A stretch of 53,445 nt of DNA, taken from contig NZ_LMPT01000020.1 of assembly GCF_001424425.1 (NCBI RefSeq), positions 36-53,480 of the forward strand. Direction: 5' to 3'. The DNA is from Acidovorax sp. Leaf191 (GTDB lineage Bacteria > Pseudomonadota > Gammaproteobacteria > Burkholderiales > Burkholderiaceae_C). Shown here piece after piece: positions 8,999 through 18,488 of the stretch. The translations under genes were made by a program, and so were the position numbers. Below the pieces are notes generated by a model. It did not search any database, was not told the origin of the DNA, and worked only from the letters and a program-made list of their open reading frames with translations. Position 1 is the first letter of the stretch; each line of letters opens with the position of its first letter.

Positions 8999-10111
8999 AT
9001 GGTCACCATAGCATCAGACCAGACCCTGAACATCCTGCATCTTGAAGATTCACTGACGGATCACGACCTCACGGCCAGGATCTTGCGGCGCTCCGGTCTC
9101 CAATGCCACCTCCAGAGGGTAGATACGCTCCCCGAGTTTCAAAAGGCCACCGATCAGCAGCCTTTTGACATCATCCTGGCAGATTACCGCCTGCCCGGGT
9201 TCACCGCACTGGACGCCTGGTCGCATGTGGCGCAAAAGCCGCAACACCCCCCCTTTGTGCTGCTGTCGGGAGCCATTGGCGAAGCCGCTGCGGTCGATGC
9301 CATGCGTCTGGGCATTGCCGACTACCTGCTCAAAGACGATCTGCAGCGCCTGCCCCATGTGATTGCGCGGACGCTGGAAGTGCACGAAGCACGCCGGGCC
9401 CGCGAACAGGCGGTCGCGGACCTGGCCGCCTCCGAACGCCGCCTGGCGGACCTCACCGAGCACCTGCAACTGTCGATCGAGCAGGAGCGGGCCTCCATCG
9501 CCCGCGAGATCCACGACGACATCGGCGGCGCACTGACAGCCGTGCGCTTTGATGTGGCGTGGATCGGACGCCACAGCGCCGATCCGGCCATGCAGGAGCA
9601 CGCCGCATCGGCGGCCGACATGCTGCAGCACGCCATCGGGGCCAGCCAGCGCATCATGATGAATTTGCGCCCTCCGATCCTCGAGCAAGGCTTGGTGGCC
9701 GCGGTGCAGTGGCTGGCCGACGGTTTCGAGCGCCGCACGGGCGTCCCGGCCCGGGTGGTCAGCAGCAGCGACACCCTGCACACCACGCCCGAGATCCAGC
9801 TGGTGGCCTACCGCACCGCGCAAGAAGCCCTGACCAACATTTCCAAACACGCCCACCCCCGCAAGGTCCACATCGAGCTGTCGGACAGGGAAGAGGTGCT
9901 TACCCTCGAAGTCACCGACGACGGGCGCGGCATCGATGCGCAGATGCGCGACAAGCCCAAGGCCTTCGGCCTCAAGGGCCTGCACGAGCGTGCGCGCACC
10001 GTGGGCGGGTGGCTCGATATCAGCAGCCGGCCGGGCCATGGAACGTCCGTGATCCTGTCCATACCGCTAACATCACAGGCCATACCACCCGATTCTGGAG
10101 ATGCTCAGTGA
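8999..10111 (+). CDS. Soluble receiver-histidine kinase (HisKA_3 type)
   Basis: A 370-residue protein with an N-terminal receiver domain (about 8-130; phospho-acceptor Asp in ILADYRLPG), a coiled-coil segment, a NarL-type HisKA_3 dimerisation domain with the phosphorylated His in REIHDDIGG, and an HATPase_c domain ending near residue 360 (DDGRGID, FGLKGLHERA). There is no membrane segment or sensory domain, so its input is likely phosphorylation of the receiver by another kinase. Its stop overlaps the GTG of the downstream regulator (GTGA), so the two are co-translated. The ATG at 8999 lies next to a strong promoter. Its target pathway is not evident. Confidence 0.88.
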   Translation: MVTIASDQTLNILHLEDSLTDHDLTARILRRSGLQCHLQRVDTLPEFQKATDQQPFDIILADYRLPGFTALDAWSHVAQKPQHPPFVLLSGAIGEAAAVDAMRLGIADYLLKDDLQRLPHVIARTLEVHEARRAREQAVADLAASERRLADLTEHLQLSIEQERASIAREIHDDIGGALTAVRFDVAWIGRHSADPAMQEHAASAADMLQHAIGASQRIMMNLRPPILEQGLVAAVQWLADGFERRTGVPARVVSSSDTLHTTPEIQLVAYRTAQEALTNISKHAHPRKVHIELSDREEVLTLEVTDDGRGIDAQMRDKPKAFGLKGLHERARTVGGWLDISSRPGHGTSVILSIPLTSQAIPPDSGDAQ

Positions 10112-10737
10112 TTCATGTGGTCCTGTGTGATGACCATGCCGTGCTGCGGCGCGGGATTCGCGACACACTGGCCGACGCGCCCGACATCGAGGTCACTGGT
10201 GAGGCCGGGGGCTACTCCGAGCTCAGGGACGTGCTGCGCACGGCCACCTGCGATGTGCTGCTGCTGGACTTGAACATGCCGGGCCGCAGCGGCCTGGAGG
10301 TGCTCACCAGCCTGCGCGAAACCCACTCGGCCATCAAGGTCCTGGTGGTGTCGATGTACCCCGAGGACCAGTATGCGCTGCGCTGCCTGAAAGCGGGGGC
10401 GCAAGGCTATGCCAACAAGGCGGGCGATCCGGTCGAGTTGATCGCCGCCGTGCGCACCGTCATGCAGGGCCGCAAGTACCTCACGGCAGAGGTGGCCCAG
10501 ATGCTGGCGGACAGCCTGGCGCAGCCGACGCCCGAGCTGCCCCACACGACGCTGTCCGAACGCGAGTTGCAGACCCTGGTCAAGATCGCGTCCGGCAGGC
10601 GCCTTTCGGACATTGCCGAAGAGCTGATGCTGAGCCCCAAGACCGTGAGCGTCTACCGCTCTCGCGTGCTCGAAAAACTCAAGCTCTCCAACAACGCGGA
10701 GCTGACGGTCTACGCCATCCGCAACGGACTGGTGTAG
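10108..10737 (+). CDS. NarL/LuxR-family response regulator
   Basis: A 209-residue regulator partnered with the kinase just upstream. The receiver (about 1-120) has CDDHAVLRRG and the phospho-acceptor in LLLDLNMPG. The C-terminal LuxR-type helix-turn-helix (about 145-209) contains LSERELQTLVKIASG and LSPKTVSVYRSRVLEKL. It starts at a GTG overlapping the kinase stop, with GGAG eight bases upstream. It is convergent with fliR, with 18 bases between them. It may control motility genes given its location between the che and fli operons, but the sequence shows no target. Confidence 0.92.
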   Translation: MIHVVLCDDHAVLRRGIRDTLADAPDIEVTGEAGGYSELRDVLRTATCDVLLLDLNMPGRSGLEVLTSLRETHSAIKVLVVSMYPEDQYALRCLKAGAQGYANKAGDPVELIAAVRTVMQGRKYLTAEVAQMLADSLAQPTPELPHTTLSERELQTLVKIASGRRLSDIAEELMLSPKTVSVYRSRVLEKLKLSNNAELTVYAIRNGLV

Positions 10738-10755
10738 CGCGCCCGGCGCCGCCAC

Positions 10756-11520
10756 CTAACGGGCGAACAGATCGACTGCCTGCTGCATCAGTGCCAGCAC
10801 GGGCTGCTCCAGCAAAGGCAGCGTCGCCACGATGCCCAGCATCCCGACCGTCAGCGTGACCGGGAAACCCACCGAATAGATGTTCATCTGCGGGGCCACC
10901 CGGGAAATGATGCCCAGCGTCAGGTTGACGAAGAGCAGCAGCGCAATCATGGGCAGCGCAATCCACAGCGCGCTCGAGAACAGCGATGCGCCCAGCTCAT
11001 GCACCCGCATCTGGCCCAGCGCCTGCATGAAGTTCCCGTTGACCGGGAACCGCTCGAAGCTCTTCACCACGGCCATGAGGATCAGCAGGTGCCCGTTGAT
11101 CACCACGAAGAGCAGCAACGACATGTGTCCGAAGAACCGCGCCACGGCGCTGATCTGGGTGTTGGACGATGGGTCGAAGAACGACGCGAAATTGAGCCCC
11201 ATCTGCAGGCCGATGAGTTCGCCCGCCAGTTCCACCGCGGCAAACACGAGCCGGATCGCAAAGCCGATGGCCAGCCCCACGATCACCTGCTGAGCCACAG
11301 CCGCCATCGCTTCGCGCCCATTGACGCTGATGACCGGCTGCTCGCCCAGCACCCCCTGCGCGCACAGCGCCACCAGGAACGCCAGGCCCACCTTCACCCG
11401 CATAGGAATGACGCGCATGGAGAACACCGGTGCGACCGAGAACACGGCCAGGACCCGCAGAAAGGGCCACAGGATGGGCGACAGCCACGCCATCAGCTGG
11501 GCTTCCGAGAAAGTGATCAC
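10756..11520 (-). CDS. fliR: Flagellar export gate protein FliR
   Basis: A 254-residue inner-membrane protein of the flagellar type III export gate, with about six hydrophobic segments. Family features include the long N-terminal helix LMAWLSPILWPFLRVLAVFS and the segment GLQMGLNFASFFDP. It is the last gene of the fliF-to-fliR operon and is separated from fliQ by 69 bases, wider than the other gaps. Confidence 0.95.
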   Translation of the reverse strand: MITFSEAQLMAWLSPILWPFLRVLAVFSVAPVFSMRVIPMRVKVGLAFLVALCAQGVLGEQPVISVNGREAMAAVAQQVIVGLAIGFAIRLVFAAVELAGELIGLQMGLNFASFFDPSSNTQISAVARFFGHMSLLLFVVINGHLLILMAVVKSFERFPVNGNFMQALGQMRVHELGASLFSSALWIALPMIALLLFVNLTLGIISRVAPQMNIYSVGFPVTLTVGMLGIVATLPLLEQPVLALMQQAVDLFAR

Positions 11521-11589
11521 GCGCAGTCCTCAGCGGGCAAAGAAGGCAAGGGCCCGGCGTCGCTCCGTACCAGGGGCACAGGCTGGCGC

Positions 11590-11859
11590 CTAGCCGATCA
11601 CCGACGGGATGGACTCGATCGTCCGGCGAATGAAGTCCACCAGCGTGCTGATCATCCAGGGACCGGCAATGGCAAACACCACCATCGCGGCGATCAGCTT
11701 GGGCACGAACGCCAGCGTGGCTTCATGGATCTGCGTGACGGCCTGGAAAATGCTCACCACCAGACCGACCGCCATCACCACGCCAAGCACGGGCATGGAG
11801 ATCATCAGCAGCAGCGTCAGGGCATCGCGCCCGATGGTCAGCACCATTTGCGAGGTCAT
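11590..11859 (-). CDS. fliQ: Flagellar export gate protein FliQ
   Basis: An 89-residue protein with two transmembrane helices, the normal FliQ size. It begins MTSQMVLTIGRDALTLLLM and contains the conserved QAVTQIHEATLAFVPK segment. It assembles with FliP and FliR into the export gate. It starts 11 bases after the fliP stop. Confidence 0.96.
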   Translation of the reverse strand: MTSQMVLTIGRDALTLLLMISMPVLGVVMAVGLVVSIFQAVTQIHEATLAFVPKLIAAMVVFAIAGPWMISTLVDFIRRTIESIPSVIG

Positions 11860-11870
11860 TGCAGGCTCCT

Positions 11871-12641
11871 TCAGGGTACGAAGCTGGCCGCCAGCGACCC
11901 GATCAGCAGGTTCCAGCCATCGGCCAGCACGAACAGCATGAGTTTGAACGGCAGCGCGACCAGCACGGGCGACAGCATCATCATGCCCAGCGACATGAGG
12001 ATGCTGGACACCACCATGTCGATCACCAGAAACGGGATGAAGATCATGAAGCCGATTTGAAACGCCGACTTCAGCTCACTGGTGACAAACGCCGGCACCA
12101 GCACGCGCAACGGCGCCGTCTCGGCCGTGACCTTGGGGTCCAGGCGGGCCAGGCGTGAAAAGAGCGCAAAGTCGGACTGCCGGGTCTGCTTGAGCATGAA
12201 GCTGCGCATGGGCGCCTCGGCCTTCTCCAGCGCCTGCTCGAAGGTGATGGCGTTGGTGGTGTACGGCACGTAGGCGTCCTGGTACACCCGGTCGAGCGTG
12301 GGCCCCATGACGAAGAACGTCAGGAACAGCGACAGCCCGATGATGACCTGATTGGGCGGCGCCGACTGCGTACCCAGCGCCTGCCGCAACAGCGACAGCA
12401 CGATCACGATGCGCGTGAAGCCGGTCATCATGAGCAGGACCGCGGGCAGGAAGGACAGGGCCGTGAAGAACAGCAGCGTCTGGATGGGCACGGAATAACT
12501 CGTGCCTGCCGGGCCGCTGCCCACGACCAGCGGCAACGCGCCACCGGCAGCCTGCGCCAGCGCCGGGCCGTGCAGCGACATGCCCAGAGCCCCGATGCCC
12601 CCGATGGCCACCAGGCGGCGCAACGCAAGCCTGTCAACCAT
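11871..12641 (-). CDS. fliP: Flagellar export gate protein FliP
   Basis: A 256-residue export-gate protein. It has an N-terminal signal peptide ([15 protein letters not shown] to ALAQA), as usual for FliP, then hydrophobic segments including LTALSFLP-like [20 protein letters not shown] and [21 protein letters not shown]. The start ATG overlaps the fliO stop by eight bases, which indicates translational coupling. Confidence 0.96.
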   Translation of the reverse strand: MVDRLALRRLVAIGGIGALGMSLHGPALAQAAGGALPLVVGSGPAGTSYSVPIQTLLFFTALSFLPAVLLMMTGFTRIVIVLSLLRQALGTQSAPPNQVIIGLSLFLTFFVMGPTLDRVYQDAYVPYTTNAITFEQALEKAEAPMRSFMLKQTRQSDFALFSRLARLDPKVTAETAPLRVLVPAFVTSELKSAFQIGFMIFIPFLVIDMVVSSILMSLGMMMLSPVLVALPFKLMLFVLADGWNLLIGSLAASFVP

Positions 12642-13023
12642 GGGGCGGCTTCCCGGTGCCCGCCACCGCCATCGCGACTTCCTGTGCAAACGAGTTGTCC
12701 GTGCGCACGGTCCCGGCGACGGGGCTCGCGCCCCCCGCCGGCACACCCTGGCCCACGGCGGCAGGAGCGCTTGGCAACACATGCAGGCAGCTCACGTTCT
12801 GGGCGGTCACGCCCAGCACCAGCCAGGTGCGCGCATGTTCGGGCCCCACCTCCACCGTGACCACGCGCTGCTGCGGCCCCACCGCCACCACCGACAACAC
12901 GCGGGACGCGGTGCCTGCAGCCATCGAGCTGGCAGCGTGGCGCTGCTGCAAGCGCTTGACCAGCCACGGCAGGCAAGCCATGGCGCCCACGAAGAGCACC
13001 ACGACCAGCAAGGTCTGGGTCAT
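12634..13023 (-). CDS. fliO: Flagellar export assembly protein FliO
   Basis: A short membrane protein that helps FliP assembly. One N-terminal transmembrane helix ([18 protein letters not shown]) is followed by a small cytoplasmic domain containing [19 protein letters not shown], the FliO signature. I chose the ATG at 13023 (129 residues); a GTG at 13047 would overlap fliN and add eight residues. Neither has a clear ribosome binding site. Its place between fliN and fliP is standard. Confidence 0.85.
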   Translation of the reverse strand: MTQTLLVVVLFVGAMACLPWLVKRLQQRHAASSMAAGTASRVLSVVAVGPQQRVVTVEVGPEHARTWLVLGVTAQNVSCLHVLPSAPAAVGQGVPAGGASPVAGTVRTDNSFAQEVAMAVAGTGKPPHG

Positions 13024-13030
13024 GCCGCTG

Positions 13031-13474
13031 CTATCCACGGCTGACACGGCGCAAGCGCTCGGAAGGCGTCACCACATCGGTCAGGCGGATACCGAACTTG
13101 TCGTTCACGACGACCACCTCGCCTTGCGCGATGAGGTAGCCATTGACCAGCACATCCATGGGCTCGCCGGCCAGCGCATCCAATTCGACGACCGAGCCCT
13201 GCGCCAGCTGCAGGATGTATTTGATCGGCACCTTGGTGCGGCCCAGCTCCACCGACAGCTGCACCGGGATGTCCAGCACCATGTTGATGTCGTTGACGGT
13301 ATCGCCGCCACCACCGGCCCCGGAGAAAGGCCGCACGGGCTCACCCGACAGGGGCCCGCCCTGCTCGCCATCGGTCGGCTTGGCGTCCGTGCTCTTTTGC
13401 TCTTCCAGCGCCTCGGCCCAACCCGCAAACGGGTCTTCCGCGGCCGCGTCCTTGTTGTCTTCTTCAGTTGCCAT
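13031..13474 (-). CDS. fliN: Flagellar switch protein FliN
   Basis: A 147-residue C-ring protein. The acidic N-terminal 65 residues are variable. The C-terminal SpoA domain (about 70-147) has VLDIPVQLSVELGRTKVPI, GSVVELDALAGEPMDVLVNG and VVVNDKFGIRLTDVV. Its start overlaps the fliM end by 11 bases. GGAG lies before the ATG. Confidence 0.97.
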   Translation of the reverse strand: MATEEDNKDAAAEDPFAGWAEALEEQKSTDAKPTDGEQGGPLSGEPVRPFSGAGGGGDTVNDINMVLDIPVQLSVELGRTKVPIKYILQLAQGSVVELDALAGEPMDVLVNGYLIAQGEVVVVNDKFGIRLTDVVTPSERLRRVSRG

Positions 13475-14468
13475 CTTTTTCTCCCAGCCAGCTCATGTCC
13501 GAACTACGCAGGCACTCTTCAATGCGAATGGCGTACTTGGAATTGTGGGTTCCGTACTGGCATTCAAAAATTGGAACTCCGCCGATCGACGCACGGATGC
13601 GCGGCTCACGGTCGAGTTCGATGAAATCGCCGGGCTTCATGGCCAGCAATTGCTCCACGGTGGCATCGGCTTTCGCCAGCTCTGCCACCAGGGTCACCTC
13701 GGCCGCCTGGATCTCGCGTGTCAGCACCCGCACCCAGCGGCGGTCCACCTCGATGGAGTCGCCCTGCGTGGACGAATACAGCACATCGCGGATGGGCTCC
13801 AGCGTGGCATACGGCATGCAGATGTGGATCGCGCCGGAGAGGTCGCCGATTTCCAGCTGGAACGCCGTGGACACCACGATTTCGCTGGGCGTGGCGATGT
13901 TGGCGAACTGCGGCTGCATTTCCGAGCGCTGGTATTCGAGCTCCAGCGGGTAGATGCCCTGCCAGGCCTTCTTGTATTCCGTGCAGATCACTTCGACCAG
14001 CCGGTTGATGACCCGTTGCTCCGTGGGCGAGAAATCCCGCCCTTCGATCCGCGTCTGGAACTTGCCCACGCCGCCGTACAGCGTGTCGATGATGCCGAAC
14101 ACCAGGGAGGGCTCGCACACGATCAGCCCGCTGCCGCGCAGCGGGCGGATGGCCACGATGTTGAAGTTGGTGGGCACCGCCAGCTCGCGCAGGAATGCGC
14201 TGTAGCGCTGCACCGACACCGTGCCCACCGAAATCTCGGGGCTGCGGCGGATGAAGTTGAACAGGCCGATGCGGAAGTTGCGCGCGAACCGCTCGTTGAC
14301 GATTTCCATCGTCGGCATGCGGCCGCGGACGATGCGCTCCTGGCTGGAGATGTCGTAGGTGCGGACGGAGCCCGCCTCGGCCACTTCCTCGACCGACTTC
14401 TGGCTTTCGCCCGTCACCCCCTCCAGTAGGGCGTCGACCTCTTCCTGCGAAAGAAACGAATCACTCAT
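13464..14468 (-). CDS. fliM: Flagellar switch protein FliM
   Basis: A 334-residue C-ring protein that receives CheY-P. The N-terminus MSDSFLSQEEVDALLEG is the CheY-binding peptide. A CheC-like middle domain and a C-terminal SpoA domain (about 255-325, with ELDREPRIRASIGGVPIFE) follow. It lies between fliL and fliN. Confidence 0.97.
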   Translation of the reverse strand: MSDSFLSQEEVDALLEGVTGESQKSVEEVAEAGSVRTYDISSQERIVRGRMPTMEIVNERFARNFRIGLFNFIRRSPEISVGTVSVQRYSAFLRELAVPTNFNIVAIRPLRGSGLIVCEPSLVFGIIDTLYGGVGKFQTRIEGRDFSPTEQRVINRLVEVICTEYKKAWQGIYPLELEYQRSEMQPQFANIATPSEIVVSTAFQLEIGDLSGAIHICMPYATLEPIRDVLYSSTQGDSIEVDRRWVRVLTREIQAAEVTLVAELAKADATVEQLLAMKPGDFIELDREPRIRASIGGVPIFECQYGTHNSKYAIRIEECLRSSDMSWLGEKDGN

Positions 14469-14489
14469 GACGGCTGGTCCTTGCGCGTG

Positions 14490-15089
14490 TCATTGGATGA
14501 TGAAGTTGGAAAAAAGCACGCGGCGCACTGGGTTGCGCGGCTCCGCCCGGCGGCGCGCGGGGCGCTCTTCCTCATCATCGGCGGACCCCTTCTCGCGGGC
14601 GCGCTCTCGTTCGCGTTCACGCTCGGTGGGCACCGAGTAGCCCAGGGGCCGCGAGACTTCGCGCAACACATCGGTCGCCAGCTTTTCCTTGCCCTCGCGC
14701 TGCAGCAGTTCGCTGGATGTGCGCTGCGACACCAGCATGAGGATGCCGCTGCGGATGGACGGCAGGTACTGCTTGACCTGCTCGGCGGTCTTCGCATCGT
14801 CCACTTCCAGGGTGATGCCGATCTGCGCGAACCGGTCGCCGCCAGGGTCGGCCAGGTTGACCACCATGTTCTCCAGCGGCAAAAAAGTGGGCGCGACCTT
14901 GGGCGTCTCTTTTTCCTTGTGGGCGACCTTTTCTTCGCCGTCCTCGGCATCGGCGTGCGACCGGCTGGAGATGAACCACGCCGCAGCACCGCCACCGATC
15001 ACCAGCACGGCCACCACCACGCCGATGATGATGATCAGCATCTTCTTGCTTTTGGCCGGAGGTGCTGCTGCGGGGGTATTGGCTGACAC
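14490..15089 (-). CDS. fliL: Basal-body protein FliL with charged insertion
   Basis: A 199-residue stator-associated membrane protein with one N-terminal transmembrane helix (MLIIIIGVVVAVLVIGGG) and a periplasmic FliL domain (FLPLENMVVNLADPGGDRFAQIGITLEV). It starts at a GTG with AAGGAA nine bases upstream. Between the domain and the canonical end VLFSNFIIQ lies about 40 residues of alternating Arg/Glu and basic stretch (about 155-192), unusual for FliL. Confidence 0.93.
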   Translation of the reverse strand: MSANTPAAAPPAKSKKMLIIIIGVVVAVLVIGGGAAAWFISSRSHADAEDGEEKVAHKEKETPKVAPTFLPLENMVVNLADPGGDRFAQIGITLEVDDAKTAEQVKQYLPSIRSGILMLVSQRTSSELLQREGKEKLATDVLREVSRPLGYSVPTERERERERAREKGSADDEEERPARRRAEPRNPVRRVLFSNFIIQ

Positions 15090-15298
15090 GATGCGGGTTC
15101 CTTGCGGTAGTGAGCAAGCCGCGCCTGCGCCATCAGGGGGCGGGCAAAGCTGGATGGCCCATTATTGGGCGAAGAGGCAACCAATAATAGCCAGAATAAA
15201 AGCCATAAACCATGGCATTCAGCACGCTCCCCCTGCCCCGCGGCCAGACCCGGGCGCGGCGGGCGGCCAGCGCCCGGCCCCAGGCGCGCGCTAGCGCC

Positions 15299-16594
15299 CT
15301 ACACGAAGATGTCGACCGCGCGCTCCGGCGAGCCGCCGCTGCGCTGCAGCGATGCCGTGCCCGCTGGCGCAGTGGAGATCACCTGCCCCTGGCGGGCGCC
15401 CTCTCGCTGGCGCTGCTGTTCACCCGAGCCCGAGCCCGCGCCCTGGCCGGCCGATGTGCCGACCGACATGCCCGACAGCACCAGGCCCTCGCTGCGCAGC
15501 AGGTCGCTCAACTGCGCCATGCTGCGGTCCAGCATGTCACGGGTCTGCGCCTGGTCGCTGCGGAAGGACACGTGGGCTTCGTTGCCCGAGAGCGACACGG
15601 ACACCTCGACCGGCTGCCCATCACGGGTGAGCGTGAGTTCGGCGTTTTGTGTTTTCTGGTGGACCCAGTAAGCCACCTGGTCCGCCACCTGCTCTTCCAG
15701 ACCGGCCTGGGCCGGGTCGGTGAACACGGTGCCATCGACGGCGCCCGCCTCCTGCGGTCCACCGGTCGACATGCCGTCGCCCCATGTGGTCGCACCCTGC
15801 TGTCCGTCACCCGCACGGCCCCCCGAGGACTCTGCGCTGCGCGCGGACGCGGTGGCCGCGAGCAGGCCATCGACGGCCGGCGCACCCGCCTCCCAAGCCC
15901 CGAGGCCTGGCGTACCGGCAGTGGAACGCTCGCCCGCCGCGGCGCCGGTCACGCGCTCGCCCACGGCATGGAAGGCGGCTGCGACCGTGGGCGTGAAGGC
16001 CTGTGGCGACAGTTGCAGCTTGCCGCCGTCGACCGCCGCCGACCGGCTGCCCAGGGATTCGATGGATTCCGTCTTCTGCGCCAGCGCATTGCTCTGCATG
16101 CGCGAGAACGCCCGCCCGAACCCAGGCGCCGCACCTGGCTGCTGGCCTCCCTTGAGGTCACCGGAGGTGTCCAGCATCGTGGTTTCAGCGACCAGGCCTT
16201 GGGGGACGCCGTCTGCACCCGTCAGCGCACCCGCCAGCGGATTGGCGCGCCCGCCCCCCCCCAGCACGGCGTCCGCGGCTGCAAGGCTTGCCGTGTCGCT
16301 GGCGGCGTGTCCTTGGGCCGATGGCCCCCCCAGCAAGCCCTGCCACGCCGCCATCGCGGCAGCATCGACCGCCTCCTTGCCTGCGTCAGGCAGCAAGGCG
16401 GTGGCGTCCTGGTCCGCGCCCACCGTTCCCAGCGGAGCCCCTTCCAGCGGCCCATCCCCCAGCGCAGCCAGCAGCGCCAGGAACCCGCCCGAGCCTGCGG
16501 CGTCCGTGGTGTCGGTCCCCTGCGCGGCAGACCGGGGCCGTGCAGCGTGGGCCGGCTGCGTGCCTTGCGGTGAAGAAATTTTTGTCGGTTCCAT
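15299..16594 (-). CDS. fliK: Flagellar hook-length control protein FliK
   Basis: A 431-residue secreted ruler. The first 300 residues are low-complexity, rich in Ala, Gly, Gln and Ser. The C-terminal domain (about 300-390), which switches FlhB specificity, includes WVHQKTQNAELTLTRDGQPV and VSFRSDQAQTRDMLD, and the protein ends in VDIFV. A run of nine G in the coding strand (16254-16262) lies near residue 112 and could slip. It is six bases from fliJ; 209 bases separate it from fliL. Confidence 0.88.
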   Translation of the reverse strand: MEPTKISSPQGTQPAHAARPRSAAQGTDTTDAAGSGGFLALLAALGDGPLEGAPLGTVGADQDATALLPDAGKEAVDAAAMAAWQGLLGGPSAQGHAASDTASLAAADAVLGGGGRANPLAGALTGADGVPQGLVAETTMLDTSGDLKGGQQPGAAPGFGRAFSRMQSNALAQKTESIESLGSRSAAVDGGKLQLSPQAFTPTVAAAFHAVGERVTGAAAGERSTAGTPGLGAWEAGAPAVDGLLAATASARSAESSGGRAGDGQQGATTWGDGMSTGGPQEAGAVDGTVFTDPAQAGLEEQVADQVAYWVHQKTQNAELTLTRDGQPVEVSVSLSGNEAHVSFRSDQAQTRDMLDRSMAQLSDLLRSEGLVLSGMSVGTSAGQGAGSGSGEQQRQREGARQGQVISTAPAGTASLQRSGGSPERAVDIFV

Positions 16595-16599
16595 GCTTG

Positions 16600-17061
16600 C
16601 TACTCCTGGCCCACCGAACTGCGGCTCGCGCTGCTGTACTGCAGCGCGGCCCGCTCGTCGGTCTGTTTCTGATCTCTTCGTGTCTGCGCAAGCTCCAGGT
16701 CGTGGCGGCGCTTGTCGATGACTTTGCGCAGGCTGGCGAGCCGCAGTTCGGCGTCCAGCAAGGCGCGCCGCGCGGCCTCCACCCGGCCTGCGTGGTCCCC
16801 CACCACGCCCGTCTGCATGCCCGCGGCATGGCCCAGACGGTCCATGAACTGGTAGTGGTGGTACATCACCTCCGGCTGCATGGCCGTGTCGGCCTTCATG
16901 CCCCAGCGTGCTTCGGTCTCGCGGGCGTAATCTTCCAGCTGGTCCAGTTGCGCGCGCGCGGCCTGCTGCGCCGCCAGCGTGTCCTGCAGCACCTTGCGGG
17001 CGTCGTCACGCTTGCGCTCGGCAACGTCGATGGCCACGGCGAGGGAGTGGAGGTTGGACAT
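16600..17061 (-). CDS. fliJ: Flagellar export chaperone FliJ
   Basis: A 153-residue coiled-coil protein that works with the FliI ATPase. The sequence is nearly all helical, with heptads through LAVAIDVAERKRDDARKVLQ and LRKVIDKRRHDLELAQTRRDQK. Length, helix content and the place between fliI and fliK identify it. Confidence 0.92.
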   Translation of the reverse strand: MSNLHSLAVAIDVAERKRDDARKVLQDTLAAQQAARAQLDQLEDYARETEARWGMKADTAMQPEVMYHHYQFMDRLGHAAGMQTGVVGDHAGRVEAARRALLDAELRLASLRKVIDKRRHDLELAQTRRDQKQTDERAALQYSSASRSSVGQE

Positions 17062-17093
17062 GGTGGGCTACGCAGGGTGATGGCGCAATGCGG

Positions 17094-18488
17094 TCAACGG
17101 TCCAGCACCGACGCCATGCCGCCGACGCTCTCGTCCATGGAGGCGGCCTCGAACATGTCCTGCTGCAAGAAGGCGGCCATCTCCGGCTGCAGGCGGATGG
17201 CCTCGTCCAGCGCCGGGTCCGATCCGCTCATGTACGCGCCCACCTGCACCAGGTCGCGGCTCTTCTGGTAGCGCGAATACACGGCCCGGAACCGCCGGGC
17301 CAGGTCGAAGTGGTCGCGCGACACGACGTTGTGCATCACGCGCGATGCGGACTGCTCGATGTCGATGGCCGGGAAGTGCCCCGTCTCGGCCAGCGCGCGC
17401 GACAGCACGATGTGGCCGTCCAGAATGGCCCGGGCGGCATCGGCAATCGGGTCCTGCTGGTCGTCGCCCTCCGACAGCACGGTGTAGAACGCGGTGATGG
17501 AGCCCACGCCGTGCAGGCCGTTGCCGCTGCGCTCCACCAGCTGGGGCAGCTTGGCAAAGCACGATGGCGGGTAGCCTTTGGTGGCCGGCGGCTCGCCGAT
17601 GGCCAGCGCGATCTCCCGCTGGGCCATGGCATAGCGCGTGAGCGAATCCATGAGCAGCAGCACATGCTTGCCCTTGTCCCGAAAATGCTCGGCCACGGCG
17701 GTTGCGTAGGCCGCGCCCTGCATGCGCAGCAGCGGCGGCGCATCCGCCGGAGCGGCCACCACGACCGAGCGTGCGCGGCCGTCTTCGCCCAGGATGTCCT
17801 CAACGAATTCCTTGACCTCGCGGCCCCGCTCGCCGATCAGCCCCACCACGATCACGTCGGCGCGGGTGTAGCGGGCCATCATGCCCAGCAGCACGCTCTT
17901 GCCCACGCCGGAGCCGGCAAACAGCCCCAGCCGCTGGCCGCGCCCCACGGTCAGCAGCGCATTGATGGCGCGCACGCCGGTGTCCAGCGACTCGCGCACG
18001 GGGTCGCGGTCCATGGCGTTGATCTGGCGGCGGCCCATGGGCTCGGCCACCACGTCCTGCACGGGCCCGCCATGGTCCAGCGGCAATCCTTGCGAATCCA
18101 CCACCCGCCCCAGCAGGCCTTCGCCCATCGGCAGGCGCAGCACGCCGGCGCGCTGGATGACGCGTGCCGGCTCGCCCAGGCGGGGAATGGGCACATAGGG
18201 GGCCGCAGGCACCACGCTCGCGCCGCTGGAGAGCCCATGGATGTCGCCCGCCGGCATCAGGAAGGCGCGGTCGGCAGAAAAGCCCACCACTTCGGCCAGC
18301 ACCGGTTCATGCCCGGGCATCTGCACCATGCACTGGGAGCCCACCGGCACGCGGATGCCGACAGCCTCCAGCACCAGGCCCGTCAGGCGCGTGAGCGTGC
18401 CACGGGTCTCCAGGGGCGCCGGCTCGGCCACGCGCTCGCGCGCGTCGTCCATGAACCGCGTCCAGGCAGAAGGAGCGTCAACGCTCAT
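17094..18488 (-). CDS. fliI: Flagellum-specific export ATPase FliI
   Basis: A 464-residue ATPase related to F1-beta. It has Walker A in [27 protein letters not shown], Walker B in [19 protein letters not shown] and the family [12 protein letters not shown] stretch. The ATG at 18488 has AAGGAGGG upstream and overlaps the end of fliH by 11 bases. It forms the soluble export complex with FliH and FliJ. Confidence 0.97.
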   Translation of the reverse strand: MSVDAPSAWTRFMDDARERVAEPAPLETRGTLTRLTGLVLEAVGIRVPVGSQCMVQMPGHEPVLAEVVGFSADRAFLMPAGDIHGLSSGASVVPAAPYVPIPRLGEPARVIQRAGVLRLPMGEGLLGRVVDSQGLPLDHGGPVQDVVAEPMGRRQINAMDRDPVRESLDTGVRAINALLTVGRGQRLGLFAGSGVGKSVLLGMMARYTRADVIVVGLIGERGREVKEFVEDILGEDGRARSVVVAAPADAPPLLRMQGAAYATAVAEHFRDKGKHVLLLMDSLTRYAMAQREIALAIGEPPATKGYPPSCFAKLPQLVERSGNGLHGVGSITAFYTVLSEGDDQQDPIADAARAILDGHIVLSRALAETGHFPAIDIEQSASRVMHNVVSRDHFDLARRFRAVYSRYQKSRDLVQVGAYMSGSDPALDEAIRLQPEMAAFLQQDMFEAASMDESVGGMASVLDR

